Positions 45,837 through 54,690 of a stretch of DNA of 64,000 bases are shown one piece after another; within the stretch, counting starts at the first letter, position 1, and each line of letters starts with the position of its first letter. The position numbers were made by a program, and so were the translations under genes. The notes beneath the pieces were generated by a model. It saw nothing but the letters and a program-made list of their open reading frames with translations. It was not told where the DNA came from and searched no databases. The stretch is from the NCBI RefSeq assembly GCF_003703475.1, contig NZ_RDQM01000001.1, positions 309,682-373,681 on the forward strand. Direction: 5' to 3'. This DNA comes from Allofranklinella schreckenbergeri. GTDB taxonomy: Bacteria > Pseudomonadota > Gammaproteobacteria > Burkholderiales > Burkholderiaceae_C.

Positions 45837-45905
45837 AATTACAAATCAATAAGAAACAAAATAACCTTTTTATGGCTTTATATTAATAAAGTCATTTTTA
45901 TTATG
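45837..45905. repeat. AT-rich palindromic intergenic element, copy 9 (diverged)
   Basis: It starts ATTACAAATCAATAAGAAAC like other copies, but the right half (GTCATTTTTATTATGTTATG) has lost the TTTCCTTTGAT arm. It is the most decayed copy. It lies upstream of an orphan RND pump. Confidence 0.55.
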
Positions 45906-46010
45906 TTATGCAATATCCGCATGCGAAGATTTTCCTGATCTGCCCAGGCCAGCGGGCGAATGAAGCCACAATCGCGCTCTCCCTTGCCGTTTGCAACGAT
46001 CTCCCCCGCC

Positions 46011-49000
46011 ATGGCGCACTTTTTCATCCATCGCCCCGTTTTTGCCTGGGTTCTGGCGATTTTCATCACTCTGGCGGGGGCGTTATCGCTGCGCTGGCTG
46101 CCGCTGGAGCAGTACCCCGATATTGCGCCGCCGCAGATATCGGTGGTGGCGCGCTACTTCGGCGCCTCGGCCGAGACGGTGCACGACTCGGTCACGCAGG
46201 TGATTGAGCAGCAATTGCGCGGCCTCAAGGGGATGATGTACGTGCACTCCTCGGCCGATTCTTCCGGCGCCTCGCGCACGGCCATCACTTTTGAGCCGGG
46301 CACGGATATCGACATGGCGCTGGTGCAGGTGCAAAACGCCTTGCAGCGCGCCGAAGCGCAACTGCCCCAGGCGGTGCGCAACTACGGCTTGCAGGTCACC
46401 CAGGGCGGGCAGGATAGCCTGGTGACGTGGATGTTTGTAACCGAGGAGGAGGTGCCCCGCGTCGCCATCACGGATTACCTCTCCAGCCACGTGGTGGACG
46501 CGCTGGCGCGCATCGAGGGCGTGGCCGAAGTGACGCTGTACGGCAGCCCTTACGCCATGCGCATCTGGCTGGATCCGCACAAGCTGGCGGCCTACCAGCT
46601 CATGCCCTCGGATGTCAGCCGCGCCATCGAGCAGCAAAACACGCAGGTGGCCGCCGGGCAATTGGGGCAACTGCCCGCCGTGCCGGGGCAAATGCTCAAT
46701 GCGCCGGTGCAAGCGCGCGGGCGTTTGCAGACGGTGGCGCAGTTTGAAGCCATCATCCTCAAAAGCCAGGCATCGGGCGCGCTGGTGCGCATCAAGGATG
46801 TGGCACGGGTCGAACTGGCCGAGGAAAACGCTGGCGTGCGCGGCCAGCTCAACGGCCGCGACGCGGGCACGGTGGCCATCGTGCTGGCCGATGGCGCCAA
46901 CGCGCTGGAGGTGGCCGCGGCCGTGGAGGCGCGCATCCGCGCGCTGGAGCCGGGCTTTCCCTATGGCATGAAGGCGCAAACCAGCCAGGACAGCACGCCC
47001 TTTGTGCGCGCCTCGCTCAACGAGGTGCTGAAAACCTTGCTCGAAGCCATCGCCCTGGTGGTGGCGGTGATGTATCTGTTCCTGCAAAGCTGGCGCGCCA
47101 CGCTCATCCCCGCCATTGCGGTGCCGGTGGTGCTGATGGGCACGCTGGGCGTGCTGGCCGCGCTGGGCTACTCCATCAACATGCTGACCATGTTTGCCAT
47201 GGTGCTGGCCATCGGCTTGCTGGTGGACGATGCCATCGTGGTGGTGGAAAACGTCGAGCGCGTCATGCACGAGCAAGGCGTGGATGCGCGCACGGCCACC
47301 GAGCAATCCATGCGCGAAATCTCCCCCGCGCTGGTGGGCGTGGGCACCGTGCTTTCGGTGGTGTTTGTGCCCATGGCGTTTTTTCCCGGCACCACGGGGG
47401 TGATTTACCGCCAGTTCTCCATCACGCTGGTGGCCGCCATGGGCTTTTCGGTGCTGGTGGCGCTCACCCTCTCGCCCGCCATGTGCGCGCAGTTGCTGCG
47501 CCCCAAAGCGCACCCAGACCGAGCTGGCCGGGGCATGCGCGGCGGGCTATTGCGGCGCGCGCTGGTGGCCTTCAACCGGGGCTTTGCCTGGCTTGGCCAA
47601 CGCTACGCCCGCACCGTGCAGGCGCTACTGCCCCGCCACGGCTGGATGCTGCTGGCCTTCGCAGGCGTGCTGGCGCTGTGCGCTGTGCTGCTGGCCCGCT
47701 TGCCCACGTCTTTTTTGCCGGAAGAAGACCAGGGCTTTCTCACCGTGCGCGTGACCATGCCGCCAGGCAGCACCAACGAGCGCACCCAGCACGTGGTGAG
47801 CGAAATCGCCCAGTACCTGCGCCAGCAGCCCGAAATCGCCACCGTGCACACGCTCACCGGCCTGGGCGGCAACCAGGGCGCGGGCTTGCTCAACGTGCGC
47901 CTGACGCCCTGGGAGCAACGCCACGGCGCGCAGCACTCCGCCGCCGCGCTGGCCAGCCGCATCGGCCGCACCCTGCGCAACCGCAGCGATGCGCGCGTCT
48001 TCGTCAGCCTGCCCTCGGTGGTGCGCGGGCTGGGCTCGGCGGGCGGGCTGAGCTTTGTCATCAAAGACATGCACGGCGCAGGCTATGAAGCGCTGATGGC
48101 AGCCAAAGACCAATTCGTCGCGCTGGCGGCGCGCAGCCCGCAATTGCGCAGCGTGCGCATCGTCAACCAAGAGCCACGCAGCCAATTGACGGTGGAGATC
48201 GACGACGCCCAAGCCGCCGCCCACGGCATCGACGCCGCGGCCATCAACGCCTTGCTGGACCAGGCCCTGGGCGGCCAGTACGTCAACGACTTCGTGCTGG
48301 GCGGGCGCATCAAACGCGTCTATGTACAAGCCGACGCCCCCTTTCGCATGCAGCCGCAGGACATCGGGCAATGGCAGGTGCGCAACGGCCACGGGCAGAT
48401 GATCGCCCTCTCCGCCTTCAGCCGCGTGCGCTGGGACAGCGCACCGCCGCAACTGCTGCGCTTTAACGGCAGCCCGATGGTGGAAGTGCAGGCCAATGCG
48501 GGCGATGGCGTCAGCTCCGGCCAGGCCATGCAGGCGGTGCAGGCCATCATGGCGCAATTGCCCGCAGGCTTTGAGCTGGAGTGGACGGGCGCCTCCCTGC
48601 AAGAAGTGCGCGCGGGCGCGCAGGCGCCGCTGCTGTATGCGCTCTCCATCGTCTGCGTGTTTTTATGCTTGGCCGCCCTGTACGAGAGCTGGAGCGTGCC
48701 GCTGGCCGTCCTCCTCAGCGCCGCGCTGGGCCTGCTGGGCGCGCTGGCGGCCACCGCCTGGCGCGGGCTGGATAACGATGTGTTCTTCCAGGTTGGGCTG
48801 CTGGTCACCATCGGCCTGGCAGCCAAAAACGCCATCCTCATCGTCGAATTCGCCCTGCAATGGCAGCGGCGCGGCCACAGCGCCGCCCAGGCCGTGCGGG
48901 AAGCCGCGCGCTTGCGCCTGCGCCCCATCGTCATGACCTCGCTGGCCTTTGGCTTGGGCGTTCTGCCCCTGGCGCTGGCCTCGGGCGCAGGCGCGGCCGG

Positions 49001-49115
49001 GCGCATCGCCATTGGCACGGCGGTGCTCGGCGGCGCGCTGCTCTCCACCGTGTTGGGTTTGTTGTTCGTGCCCGTGTTCTTTGTATGGGTGCGCAAGCTG
49101 GCGCGCGACGCATGA
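46011..49115 (+). CDS. RND multidrug efflux permease, AcrB type, without adjacent adaptor
   Basis: A 1034-residue inner-membrane pump with all family parts. TM1 is MAHFFIHRPVFAWVLAIFI, and the porter domain includes LEQYPDIAPPQISVVARYFG. TM4 carries the proton-relay acidic pair in IGLLVDDAIVVVENVERVM, and TM10-11 include GLAAKNAILIVEFALQ. The start at 46011 gives the normal N-terminus; upstream in-frame sequence is unlikely to be translated. No adaptor or outer-membrane gene lies on either side (upstream neighbour is a lipoate ligase on the other strand). It must therefore borrow partners or be regulated apart from them. Confidence 0.93.
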   Translation: MAHFFIHRPVFAWVLAIFITLAGALSLRWLPLEQYPDIAPPQISVVARYFGASAETVHDSVTQVIEQQLRGLKGMMYVHSSADSSGASRTAITFEPGTDIDMALVQVQNALQRAEAQLPQAVRNYGLQVTQGGQDSLVTWMFVTEEEVPRVAITDYLSSHVVDALARIEGVAEVTLYGSPYAMRIWLDPHKLAAYQLMPSDVSRAIEQQNTQVAAGQLGQLPAVPGQMLNAPVQARGRLQTVAQFEAIILKSQASGALVRIKDVARVELAEENAGVRGQLNGRDAGTVAIVLADGANALEVAAAVEARIRALEPGFPYGMKAQTSQDSTPFVRASLNEVLKTLLEAIALVVAVMYLFLQSWRATLIPAIAVPVVLMGTLGVLAALGYSINMLTMFAMVLAIGLLVDDAIVVVENVERVMHEQGVDARTATEQSMREISPALVGVGTVLSVVFVPMAFFPGTTGVIYRQFSITLVAAMGFSVLVALTLSPAMCAQLLRPKAHPDRAGRGMRGGLLRRALVAFNRGFAWLGQRYARTVQALLPRHGWMLLAFAGVLALCAVLLARLPTSFLPEEDQGFLTVRVTMPPGSTNERTQHVVSEIAQYLRQQPEIATVHTLTGLGGNQGAGLLNVRLTPWEQRHGAQHSAAALASRIGRTLRNRSDARVFVSLPSVVRGLGSAGGLSFVIKDMHGAGYEALMAAKDQFVALAARSPQLRSVRIVNQEPRSQLTVEIDDAQAAAHGIDAAAINALLDQALGGQYVNDFVLGGRIKRVYVQADAPFRMQPQDIGQWQVRNGHGQMIALSAFSRVRWDSAPPQLLRFNGSPMVEVQANAGDGVSSGQAMQAVQAIMAQLPAGFELEWTGASLQEVRAGAQAPLLYALSIVCVFLCLAALYESWSVPLAVLLSAALGLLGALAATAWRGLDNDVFFQVGLLVTIGLAAKNAILIVEFALQWQRRGHSAAQAVREAARLRLRPIVMTSLAFGLGVLPLALASGAGAAGRIAIGTAVLGGALLSTVLGLLFVPVFFVWVRKLARDA

Positions 49116-49168
49116 CATGTAAAAAATCCAAAAACCTGTTTTTTGATTACATGTAATGACCTTACAAT
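49115..49168 (+). promoter_or_regulatory. Putative promoter/operator of the DUF2170-PspA cluster
   Basis: ACATGTAA at 49115-49122 is mirrored by TTACATGT inside the perfect 12-bp palindrome ATTACATGTAAT (49146-49157). A -10-like TACAAT lies at 49163-49168, with TTTTGA 16 bp upstream. The -10 is only 8 nt from the ATG at 49176 and no ribosome site intervenes, so the first mRNA may be leaderless. Confidence 0.45.
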
Positions 49169-49175
49169 CCCCCGC

Positions 49176-49799
49176 ATGGAACGCAAATCTTCTGCCTACT
49201 ACCAGCGCCTGCACCGCCAGCGCTTGCGTGAGAAAGGCCTGGTGAAAAAGGAGCTGTGGGTTTTGCCCGAATATGCGCAAGACCTGCTCGCGGTAGAAAA
49301 ACGCATGCGCCAGCCGCGTGGCGCGCTCACATCCAACGAGGAGAACATGATGGGCAGCACAACCCCTTGGACGATCGACACCTTGCACCAGGCGCTTGCC
49401 AGCGCCGAGCTGTTTGCCGACGGCAGCGCCACGCTGGAGCTGCTCGATGGCACCGAAGCCAGCCTGCTGCTCACCATGCACAGCCACGGCGATTTGCCGC
49501 TGTTTCTGGCCGTGGCGGGCGGGCAAATCGTCATCGAAGCCTACCTGTGGCCCGCCAGCCAAATTCAAGACCAGGCGCGCTTTAACGAGCAGGCGCTGCG
49601 CATGCAAAAGGTCTTTCCGCTCTCCACCATCGGGCTGGAGGGCTTTGCCAACGGCGAAAGCGCCTACATCGCTTTTGGCGCATTGAGCGCAGCCTCCACC
49701 CTGACCAACGTGCTCTACGAAATCGAAACCCTCGCAGACAACGTCATCCAGATGACCGAAGCCTTCGAGCCGCTGCTGAGCGCCGCTGCCGCCGATTAA
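49176..49799 (+). CDS. DUF2170 family protein, YjfI-like
   Basis: First gene of the PspA/flotillin cluster, 207 aa. The C-terminal part (from about residue 60: WTIDTLHQALASAELFADGSA...AYIAFGALSAASTLTNVLYEIETLADNV) is DUF2170, the family of E. coli YjfI, which also precedes a PspA-like gene (yjfJ). The first 45 residues are very basic (SSAYYQRLHRQRLREKG) and continue LVKKELWVLPEYAQDLL. This looks to me like a short ribbon-helix-helix-type DNA-binding segment. Together with the palindrome just upstream it suggests autoregulation, which is untested. The function of DUF2170 is not known. Confidence 0.85.
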   Translation: MERKSSAYYQRLHRQRLREKGLVKKELWVLPEYAQDLLAVEKRMRQPRGALTSNEENMMGSTTPWTIDTLHQALASAELFADGSATLELLDGTEASLLLTMHSHGDLPLFLAVAGGQIVIEAYLWPASQIQDQARFNEQALRMQKVFPLSTIGLEGFANGESAYIAFGALSAASTLTNVLYEIETLADNVIQMTEAFEPLLSAAAAD

Positions 49800-49825
49800 C
49801 CCCGCCCCTGAAGAAGGACATCCCC

Positions 49826-50545
49826 ATGACCGTATGGAGCAAACTCATCACCGCCCTGCGCGGCAGCGCCCACGAAGCGGGCGAAGCCCTGATCGACAGC
49901 CAGGCCCTGCGCATTCTTGACCAGGAAATCCGCGATGCCGACGCCGATTTGCGCAAGAGCAAAGAGGCCCTGGCCGAAATCATCGCCAAGGAAAAACTCG
50001 CCCGCGGCAAGCTGGAGCAAGCCGCGCAAAAAATCGCCCAATACGAGGGCTACGCCGTCAAAGCGCTGGAAGCGGGCGACGAGCCGCTGGCGCTGGATGT
50101 GGCCGCCAAAATCGCCGCGCTGGAAGCCGCCCAGGGCGAAGACCAAACCCAGGCCGAGCAGTTTGCCCACAGTGCCAGCCAATTGCGCCAAGCCATCGCC
50201 CAGGCCGAAGCGCACATCCGCCGCCTCAAGCAACAGGCCGACACCGTCAAGGCCACCGAAAACGTGCAGCGCGCCCAGGCCACCGTGGCCGAGCGCTACA
50301 GCGGCGGGCAATCGCGCGTGCAAACCGCGCTGGATTCACTGGAGCGCATCAAGCAAAAACAGGCCGAGCGCGGCGCGCGTCTGCAAGCGGCCGCCGAGCT
50401 GGCGCAGGAAAATGCCGAGGACGCCCTGCAAGCGCGCCTGCGCAGCGCCGGCATCACCCCCGAGGCGCAAGGCGCCAGCGCCGTGCTGGAGCGGCTCAAG
50501 GCTCGCCAGAACGCCCCCCATGACACGGGCGATGCCGCAGCCTGA
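49826..50545 (+). CDS. PspA/IM30 family protein (bacterial ESCRT-III superfamily)
   Basis: A membrane-binding coiled-coil protein of 239 aa, most like E. coli YjfJ. PspA, Vipp1 and relatives polymerise into rings and rods on stressed membranes and belong to the ESCRT-III superfamily. The sequence opens with an amphipathic helix (MTVWSKLITALRGSAHEAGE) and continues as an Ala/Glu/Gln-rich helical hairpin (about 25-215) with the family-typical ILDQEIRDADADLRKSK. An AAGGAC ribosome site lies upstream. It is 26 bp after the DUF2170 gene. A palindromic element separates it from the OB-fold gene downstream. Confidence 0.92.
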   Translation: MTVWSKLITALRGSAHEAGEALIDSQALRILDQEIRDADADLRKSKEALAEIIAKEKLARGKLEQAAQKIAQYEGYAVKALEAGDEPLALDVAAKIAALEAAQGEDQTQAEQFAHSASQLRQAIAQAEAHIRRLKQQADTVKATENVQRAQATVAERYSGGQSRVQTALDSLERIKQKQAERGARLQAAAELAQENAEDALQARLRSAGITPEAQGASAVLERLKARQNAPHDTGDAAA

Positions 50546-50556
50546 AGCGCCAATCC

Positions 50557-50640
50557 ATATTACATTTCAAGGGAAATTTCACCCATTGTCCAATATGCCG
50601 AAACAAGGCGGTTATTTTTCCTGTTGAAATGTAATTTTAC
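50557..50640. repeat. AT-rich palindromic intergenic element, copy 10 (inside a putative operon)
   Basis: Arms ATTACATTTCAAGGGAAAT and TTTTTCCTGTTGAAATGTAAT, centre ATGCCGAAACAAGGC. The shared substitutions in both outer arms (ACATTTCA with TGAAATGT) preserve pairing. It lies between pspA-like and yqiJ-like genes. Confidence 0.78.
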
Positions 50641-50676
50641 AAAACCAGCCTATCCACCCCGTCCAGAGGCTTCGCC

Positions 50677-51327
50677 ATGCACAGCTTTTTGCAGATCGTC
50701 ACCAGCTTCCCCACCGTGGTCTTCAGCATCCTGCTGGCCGTGGTCGTGCTGTATTGGCTGGTCGTGGCCCTGGGCCTGCTGGAGACCGAAGTGCTCGACA
50801 GCCTGTTCTTCGACGCCGACGGGCTGGACGGCGCCGATGCCGGCGCGCTGGCCGGCCTGCTCTCGCGCCTGGGGCTGGGCGGCGTGCCGCTGACCGTCAT
50901 CCTCAGCCTCATCGTGCTCTTTGGCTGGCTGGCCAGCTACTTTGCCGTTTTGATTGCGCTGCCGCTGCTGGGCCACCCTGCCGTGCATTTCGCGCTGGGC
51001 GCAGCGGTGTTTGCCGCCGCCAGCCTGGCCGCCATTGCGCTGACCAGCCTGGCGCTCAAGCCCGTGCGCGCCCTGCTGCGCAAGATCCCGCAGGAAGAAC
51101 CCAAAACCCTGCTCGGGCGCGTGGGCGTGGTGCGCAGCGCCAGCGTCAACGCCCAAAGCGGCTATGCCGCCGTGGACGATGGCGGCGCGGGCCTGGTGCT
51201 GCAAATCCGCACCCACGGCGATGAGCTGCCGCGCGGCAGCCGCGTGGTGCTGATCGAGCCGCTGCCCGAGCAGCGCGCCTGGCGCGTCGTTTCCGAAGAA
51301 GAATTCAACACCGGCGCGCTGCCATAA
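50677..51327 (+). CDS. YqiJ-like membrane protein with NfeD-type OB fold
   Basis: A 216-residue inner-membrane protein of the type encoded next to flotillins. Three hydrophobic segments (about 8-35, 70-98 and 105-128) are followed by a soluble C-terminal domain. That domain begins KTLLGRVGVVRSASVNAQSGYAAV, has VLQIRTHGDELPRGSRVVLIEP, and ends in WRVVSEEEFN. The domain has the NfeD OB-fold pattern. NfeD/YqiJ proteins partner with flotillins such as YqiK, the next gene 55 bp downstream. Confidence 0.9.
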   Translation: MHSFLQIVTSFPTVVFSILLAVVVLYWLVVALGLLETEVLDSLFFDADGLDGADAGALAGLLSRLGLGGVPLTVILSLIVLFGWLASYFAVLIALPLLGHPAVHFALGAAVFAAASLAAIALTSLALKPVRALLRKIPQEEPKTLLGRVGVVRSASVNAQSGYAAVDDGGAGLVLQIRTHGDELPRGSRVVLIEPLPEQRAWRVVSEEEFNTGALP

Positions 51328-51382
51328 AACCCGCGCCACTGCACATCCCTTTCCTTTCACACACACCCTTGGGAGAACACCG

Positions 51383-53479
51383 ATGAACTTGGCCTGGATC
51401 ATGCCCCTGCTGCTGGGCATTGGCGTCGTCGTCGTCATCGTCGTCGCCTTGCTGGCGATGTTCAAAGCCTTCTACGTCAAAGTGCCGCAGGGCACGGCGC
51501 TGATCATCAACGACATGAGCTCCACGCCCAAGGTCAAATTCACCGGCGGCCTGGTCTATCCGGTGATCCACAAGAAGGAGTTCATGAAGATCTCCCTCAT
51601 CACGCTGGAGGTGGACCGCCGTGGCAAGGAAGGGCTGATCTGCAAGGACAACATGCGCGCCGACATCACCGTGGCCTTTTATCTGCGCGTCAATGAAACG
51701 CCCGAGGACGTGCTCAAGGTCGCCAAGTCCATCGGCGTCGATCGCGCCTCGGACAAGGCCGCCGTCAACGAGCTGTTCAACGCCAAGTTCTCCGAGGCGC
51801 TCAAGACCGTGGGCAAGCAAATCGAGTTCGTCAAACTGTTCGAGAACCGCCAGGAGTTCCGCGACCGCATCGTGCAAGTCATCGGCGAAGACCTCAACGG
51901 CTACGCGCTCGAAGACGTGGCCATCGACTACCTGGAGCAAACCCCCAAGGCCGCGCTGGATCCCCACAACATCCTGGACGCCGAAGGCATCCGCAAGATC
52001 ACTGAGCTGACCGCGGCGCAAAACGTGGTGACCAACGAACTCGAACGCAACGAGGAAATGGCCATCACCAAGAAGAATGTCGAAACCAAGGAGGCCCTGC
52101 TGGCGCTGGAGCGCCAGCAAGCCGACGCCGAGGCGCGCCAGAAGCGCGAAATCGCCACCATCCAGGCGCGCGAAGAAGCCGAAACCCGCAAGGTGCAGGA
52201 GGAAGAGCGCCTCAAGGCCGAGCAGGCCCGCATCGCCACGCAGGAGCAAGTGGACATCCGCGAGGAAAACCGCCTGCGCGAAGTGGAAGTGGCCCAGCAA
52301 AACCGCCAGCGGGCCGTGGTCATCGAAGCGGAAAAAGTCACCCGAGCGCGCGATCTGGAAATCGTCTCGCGCGAGCGCGAAGTCGAGCTGCAACGCATCG
52401 AGAAGGAAAAAGCCCTGGAAGTGGAAAAAGCCCACATCGCCAACGTCGTGCGCGAGCGCGTGGCGGTGGAGAAAACCGTCGCCCAGGAAGAAGAGCGCAT
52501 CAAGGAAGTGCGCCAGGTCTCCGAGGCCGACCGCCTCAAGCAAGTGGCCGTGCTGCAAGCCCAGGCCGAAGCCGAAGAGGCCCTGGTCAAACAGGTGAAA
52601 AAAGCCGAGGCCGACGAAGCCGCCTCGCGCCACAAGGCGGTGGAAATCACCGTCGTCGCCCAGGCTGAGCTGGAAGCGGCCACGCAGCAGGCCGAGGCCA
52701 AGAAGCGCCTGGCCGAAGGCGTGCAGGCCGAGCGCGCCGCCCCCGGCCTGGCCGATGCCCGCGTGCGCGAAGTGGCCGCCGCCGCGCTGGAAAAAGAAGG
52801 CTTGGCGCAGGCCAAAGTCACCGCCGAGCAACTCATGGCCGAGGCCAAAGGCCTGGAAGAAAAAGGCCTGGCCGAAGCGCGCGTGATCGACGCCAGGGCC
52901 GATGCCGTCGAAAAGCAGGGTTTGGCCGAAGCCAAGGTGGAAGCCGAAAAACTCATTGCCATCGCCAAGGGCGAGCAGGAGCAAGGCCTGGCGCGCGCCA
53001 AGGTCACCAGCGAAGTGGGCAATGCCGAGGCCGCCGTGCTGCTGGAAAAGCTCATGGCCGAAGCCAAGGGCCTGGCCGAGAAATTCGCCACCCTGGGCCA
53101 ACTGGGCGACACCGCCCGCGCGCACGAGGAATTTCGCATGCAACTGGAAAAAAGCTTCGAGCAGGCCATTGCCGGCATCGAGGCCAGCAAGCACATCGCG
53201 CGCGAGCAGGCCGAGGTGCTGTCCTCGGCGCTATCCAAGGCCAACATCGACATCGTTGGCGGCGAAGGCGCGTTCTTCGACAAATTCGCCAGCGGCCTGT
53301 CCATGGGCAAATTCCTCGAAGGCGCGGCGGGCAAAAGCCCCATCGTCAACGACCTGCTGCAAAAGTTCATCGGCGGCAGCGCCAAAGGCGCGGACGAAGC
53401 CCAGGCGGCCAGCGCGCTGCAACGCCTGCTGCAATCCCCCCCGCCGGGCAACAGCAACAGCGCGGATAAGCCCGTATGA
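51383..53479 (+). CDS. Flotillin-like protein YqiK (SPFH/band 7)
   Basis: Membrane scaffold of bacterial functional microdomains, 698 aa. One N-terminal transmembrane helix (IMPLLLGIGVVVVIVVALLA) is followed by an SPFH domain (about 30-200, including VDRRGKEGLICKDNMRADIT). A very long coiled coil runs from about 225 to 610 and contains Ala-Glu-Lys repeats of the AEAKGLEEKGLAEAR type. The C-terminus is Gly/Ala rich with SKANIDIVGGEGAFFDKF. It is 4-bp overlapped by a small membrane-protein gene, so the two are translationally coupled. Confidence 0.94.
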   Translation: MNLAWIMPLLLGIGVVVVIVVALLAMFKAFYVKVPQGTALIINDMSSTPKVKFTGGLVYPVIHKKEFMKISLITLEVDRRGKEGLICKDNMRADITVAFYLRVNETPEDVLKVAKSIGVDRASDKAAVNELFNAKFSEALKTVGKQIEFVKLFENRQEFRDRIVQVIGEDLNGYALEDVAIDYLEQTPKAALDPHNILDAEGIRKITELTAAQNVVTNELERNEEMAITKKNVETKEALLALERQQADAEARQKREIATIQAREEAETRKVQEEERLKAEQARIATQEQVDIREENRLREVEVAQQNRQRAVVIEAEKVTRARDLEIVSREREVELQRIEKEKALEVEKAHIANVVRERVAVEKTVAQEEERIKEVRQVSEADRLKQVAVLQAQAEAEEALVKQVKKAEADEAASRHKAVEITVVAQAELEAATQQAEAKKRLAEGVQAERAAPGLADARVREVAAAALEKEGLAQAKVTAEQLMAEAKGLEEKGLAEARVIDARADAVEKQGLAEAKVEAEKLIAIAKGEQEQGLARAKVTSEVGNAEAAVLLEKLMAEAKGLAEKFATLGQLGDTARAHEEFRMQLEKSFEQAIAGIEASKHIAREQAEVLSSALSKANIDIVGGEGAFFDKFASGLSMGKFLEGAAGKSPIVNDLLQKFIGGSAKGADEAQAASALQRLLQSPPPGNSNSADKPV

Positions 53480-53970
53480 GCGGCCAAACCCTGCTGCTGA
53501 TCGCCCTGGGCGCAACCCTGTTGGCAAGCTGGGGCTGGGTCATCCTGCTGGCCATGCGCCGGGGCACGGGCTGGGGTGCGGTGGCGATTTTTTTCTCGCC
53601 CATCGTCGCCCTCTCTCTGCTGGTGCGCCAGCCGCACACGACCTGGAAAGCGGCGGTGCTGCACCTGCTCGCCTTTGCCTGTTTCTGGACGCTGGCCATC
53701 CACATGCTGGCCGAAGTGGGCCGCGACTTTGCGCGCATGCAGCCCTCCTTGCTGGCTGCCGCGCGCGAGCGCTGCACCCAGCACGCCGCAGCCGCCAGCC
53801 CCACCGCGCAAGCCTGCCTGAGCGCCATCGAGCGCAACCGCCCCGACTGCACCCAGCAAGCGGCGCGCTATTGGCCCCAAAGCGGCGATTTGACGCTGAT
53901 TGATGAAGCCACCAAGCGCCACACCGCCTGCCTGCTGCACCAGGCGCTGCCCGCCCCGCCCGCGCAGTAA
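53476..53970 (+). CDS. Hypothetical membrane protein coupled to the flotillin gene
   Basis: A 164-residue protein starting in the ATGA that ends the flotillin gene. Three hydrophobic helices (about 4-26, 33-50 and 58-80) precede a polar C-terminal region with four or five Cys (RCTQHAA, AQACLSAIERNRPDCTQ, TACLLHQ), likely periplasmic and disulfide-linked. I do not recognise a family. The coupling means it is made together with the flotillin, so a membrane-microdomain role is likely. Confidence 0.75.
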   Translation: MSGQTLLLIALGATLLASWGWVILLAMRRGTGWGAVAIFFSPIVALSLLVRQPHTTWKAAVLHLLAFACFWTLAIHMLAEVGRDFARMQPSLLAAARERCTQHAAAASPTAQACLSAIERNRPDCTQQAARYWPQSGDLTLIDEATKRHTACLLHQALPAPPAQ

Positions 53971-54024
53971 CCCACCCGCCATCACGCCATGCCATGCCTG
54001 CACACGCCCAACCAAAAAGCGGTG

Positions 54025-54690
54025 ATGGACATCACCGCACAACTGCGCGCTGGCGCGGCCTGCGTGCAGTTGCCGCTGGAACTCCAACGCAACAGCCTTT
54101 GGCCGCGCTGGGGCCTGGAAATCCTGCTGCCCTTCCTGGCGATTTTTACGCTCGAGCGCTGGGGCCTCACCTGGGCTTTGACCATTGCCATTGCTGCGGC
54201 CGTGCCGTCAGTGCTCTTGACGCGGCGGATGCATCGCCGCCAGCTTGCCAGCGCCTCCATCCGCCGCCCCAACGCCCGCCATCCGGGCTGGCGCGTGGAG
54301 TTCCATCCCGCCCGCCTTTACCCCATCGGGCAGCCCAAGATGGCAATCATCCAGGGGCTGGATGCCGCCTGGAGCCTTGGCTGCTACCCGGTAGGCATGG
54401 ACTTTCGCATCGAACTGCGCCACCAAGACCGCGGCCCCGTCGCCCTGCTATGCACCGTGCTGCAAGATGCGGCAGACCCTCAAGCGGCTGCGGCGCTGCC
54501 GCCTTTGACCGATGCGCTGGTCGATCAACTGGCCGCCCGCTTGGGCGTGCGCCGCTCGGGCGGGCGGCTCACGCCTGCCGCCAATGCGCAGCCAGAGCGC
54601 TCCGCCCAGCCCCCCTCTCCCACCATCACCTACACCACTGCACCATGCCTACGCCACCTCAATCGCCTAACCTCTCGCCCTGGACTGTAG
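54025..54690 (+). CDS. Hypothetical membrane protein
   Basis: About 221 aa. Two hydrophobic helices (LEILLPFLAIFTLERWGLTW and LTIAIAAAVPSVLL, around 30-65) precede a soluble domain with WRVEFHPARLYPIG, then LRHQDRGPVALLCTVLQD and a Pro/Ser-rich end. No family recognised. The start is uncertain: ATG at 54025 gives a conventional MDITAQLRAG N-terminus, while an in-frame ATG at 53989 adds 12 residues; neither has a clear ribosome site. Its end overlaps the start of the next gene by 46 bp. Confidence 0.55.
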   Translation: MDITAQLRAGAACVQLPLELQRNSLWPRWGLEILLPFLAIFTLERWGLTWALTIAIAAAVPSVLLTRRMHRRQLASASIRRPNARHPGWRVEFHPARLYPIGQPKMAIIQGLDAAWSLGCYPVGMDFRIELRHQDRGPVALLCTVLQDAADPQAAAALPPLTDALVDQLAARLGVRRSGGRLTPAANAQPERSAQPPSPTITYTTAPCLRHLNRLTSRPGL

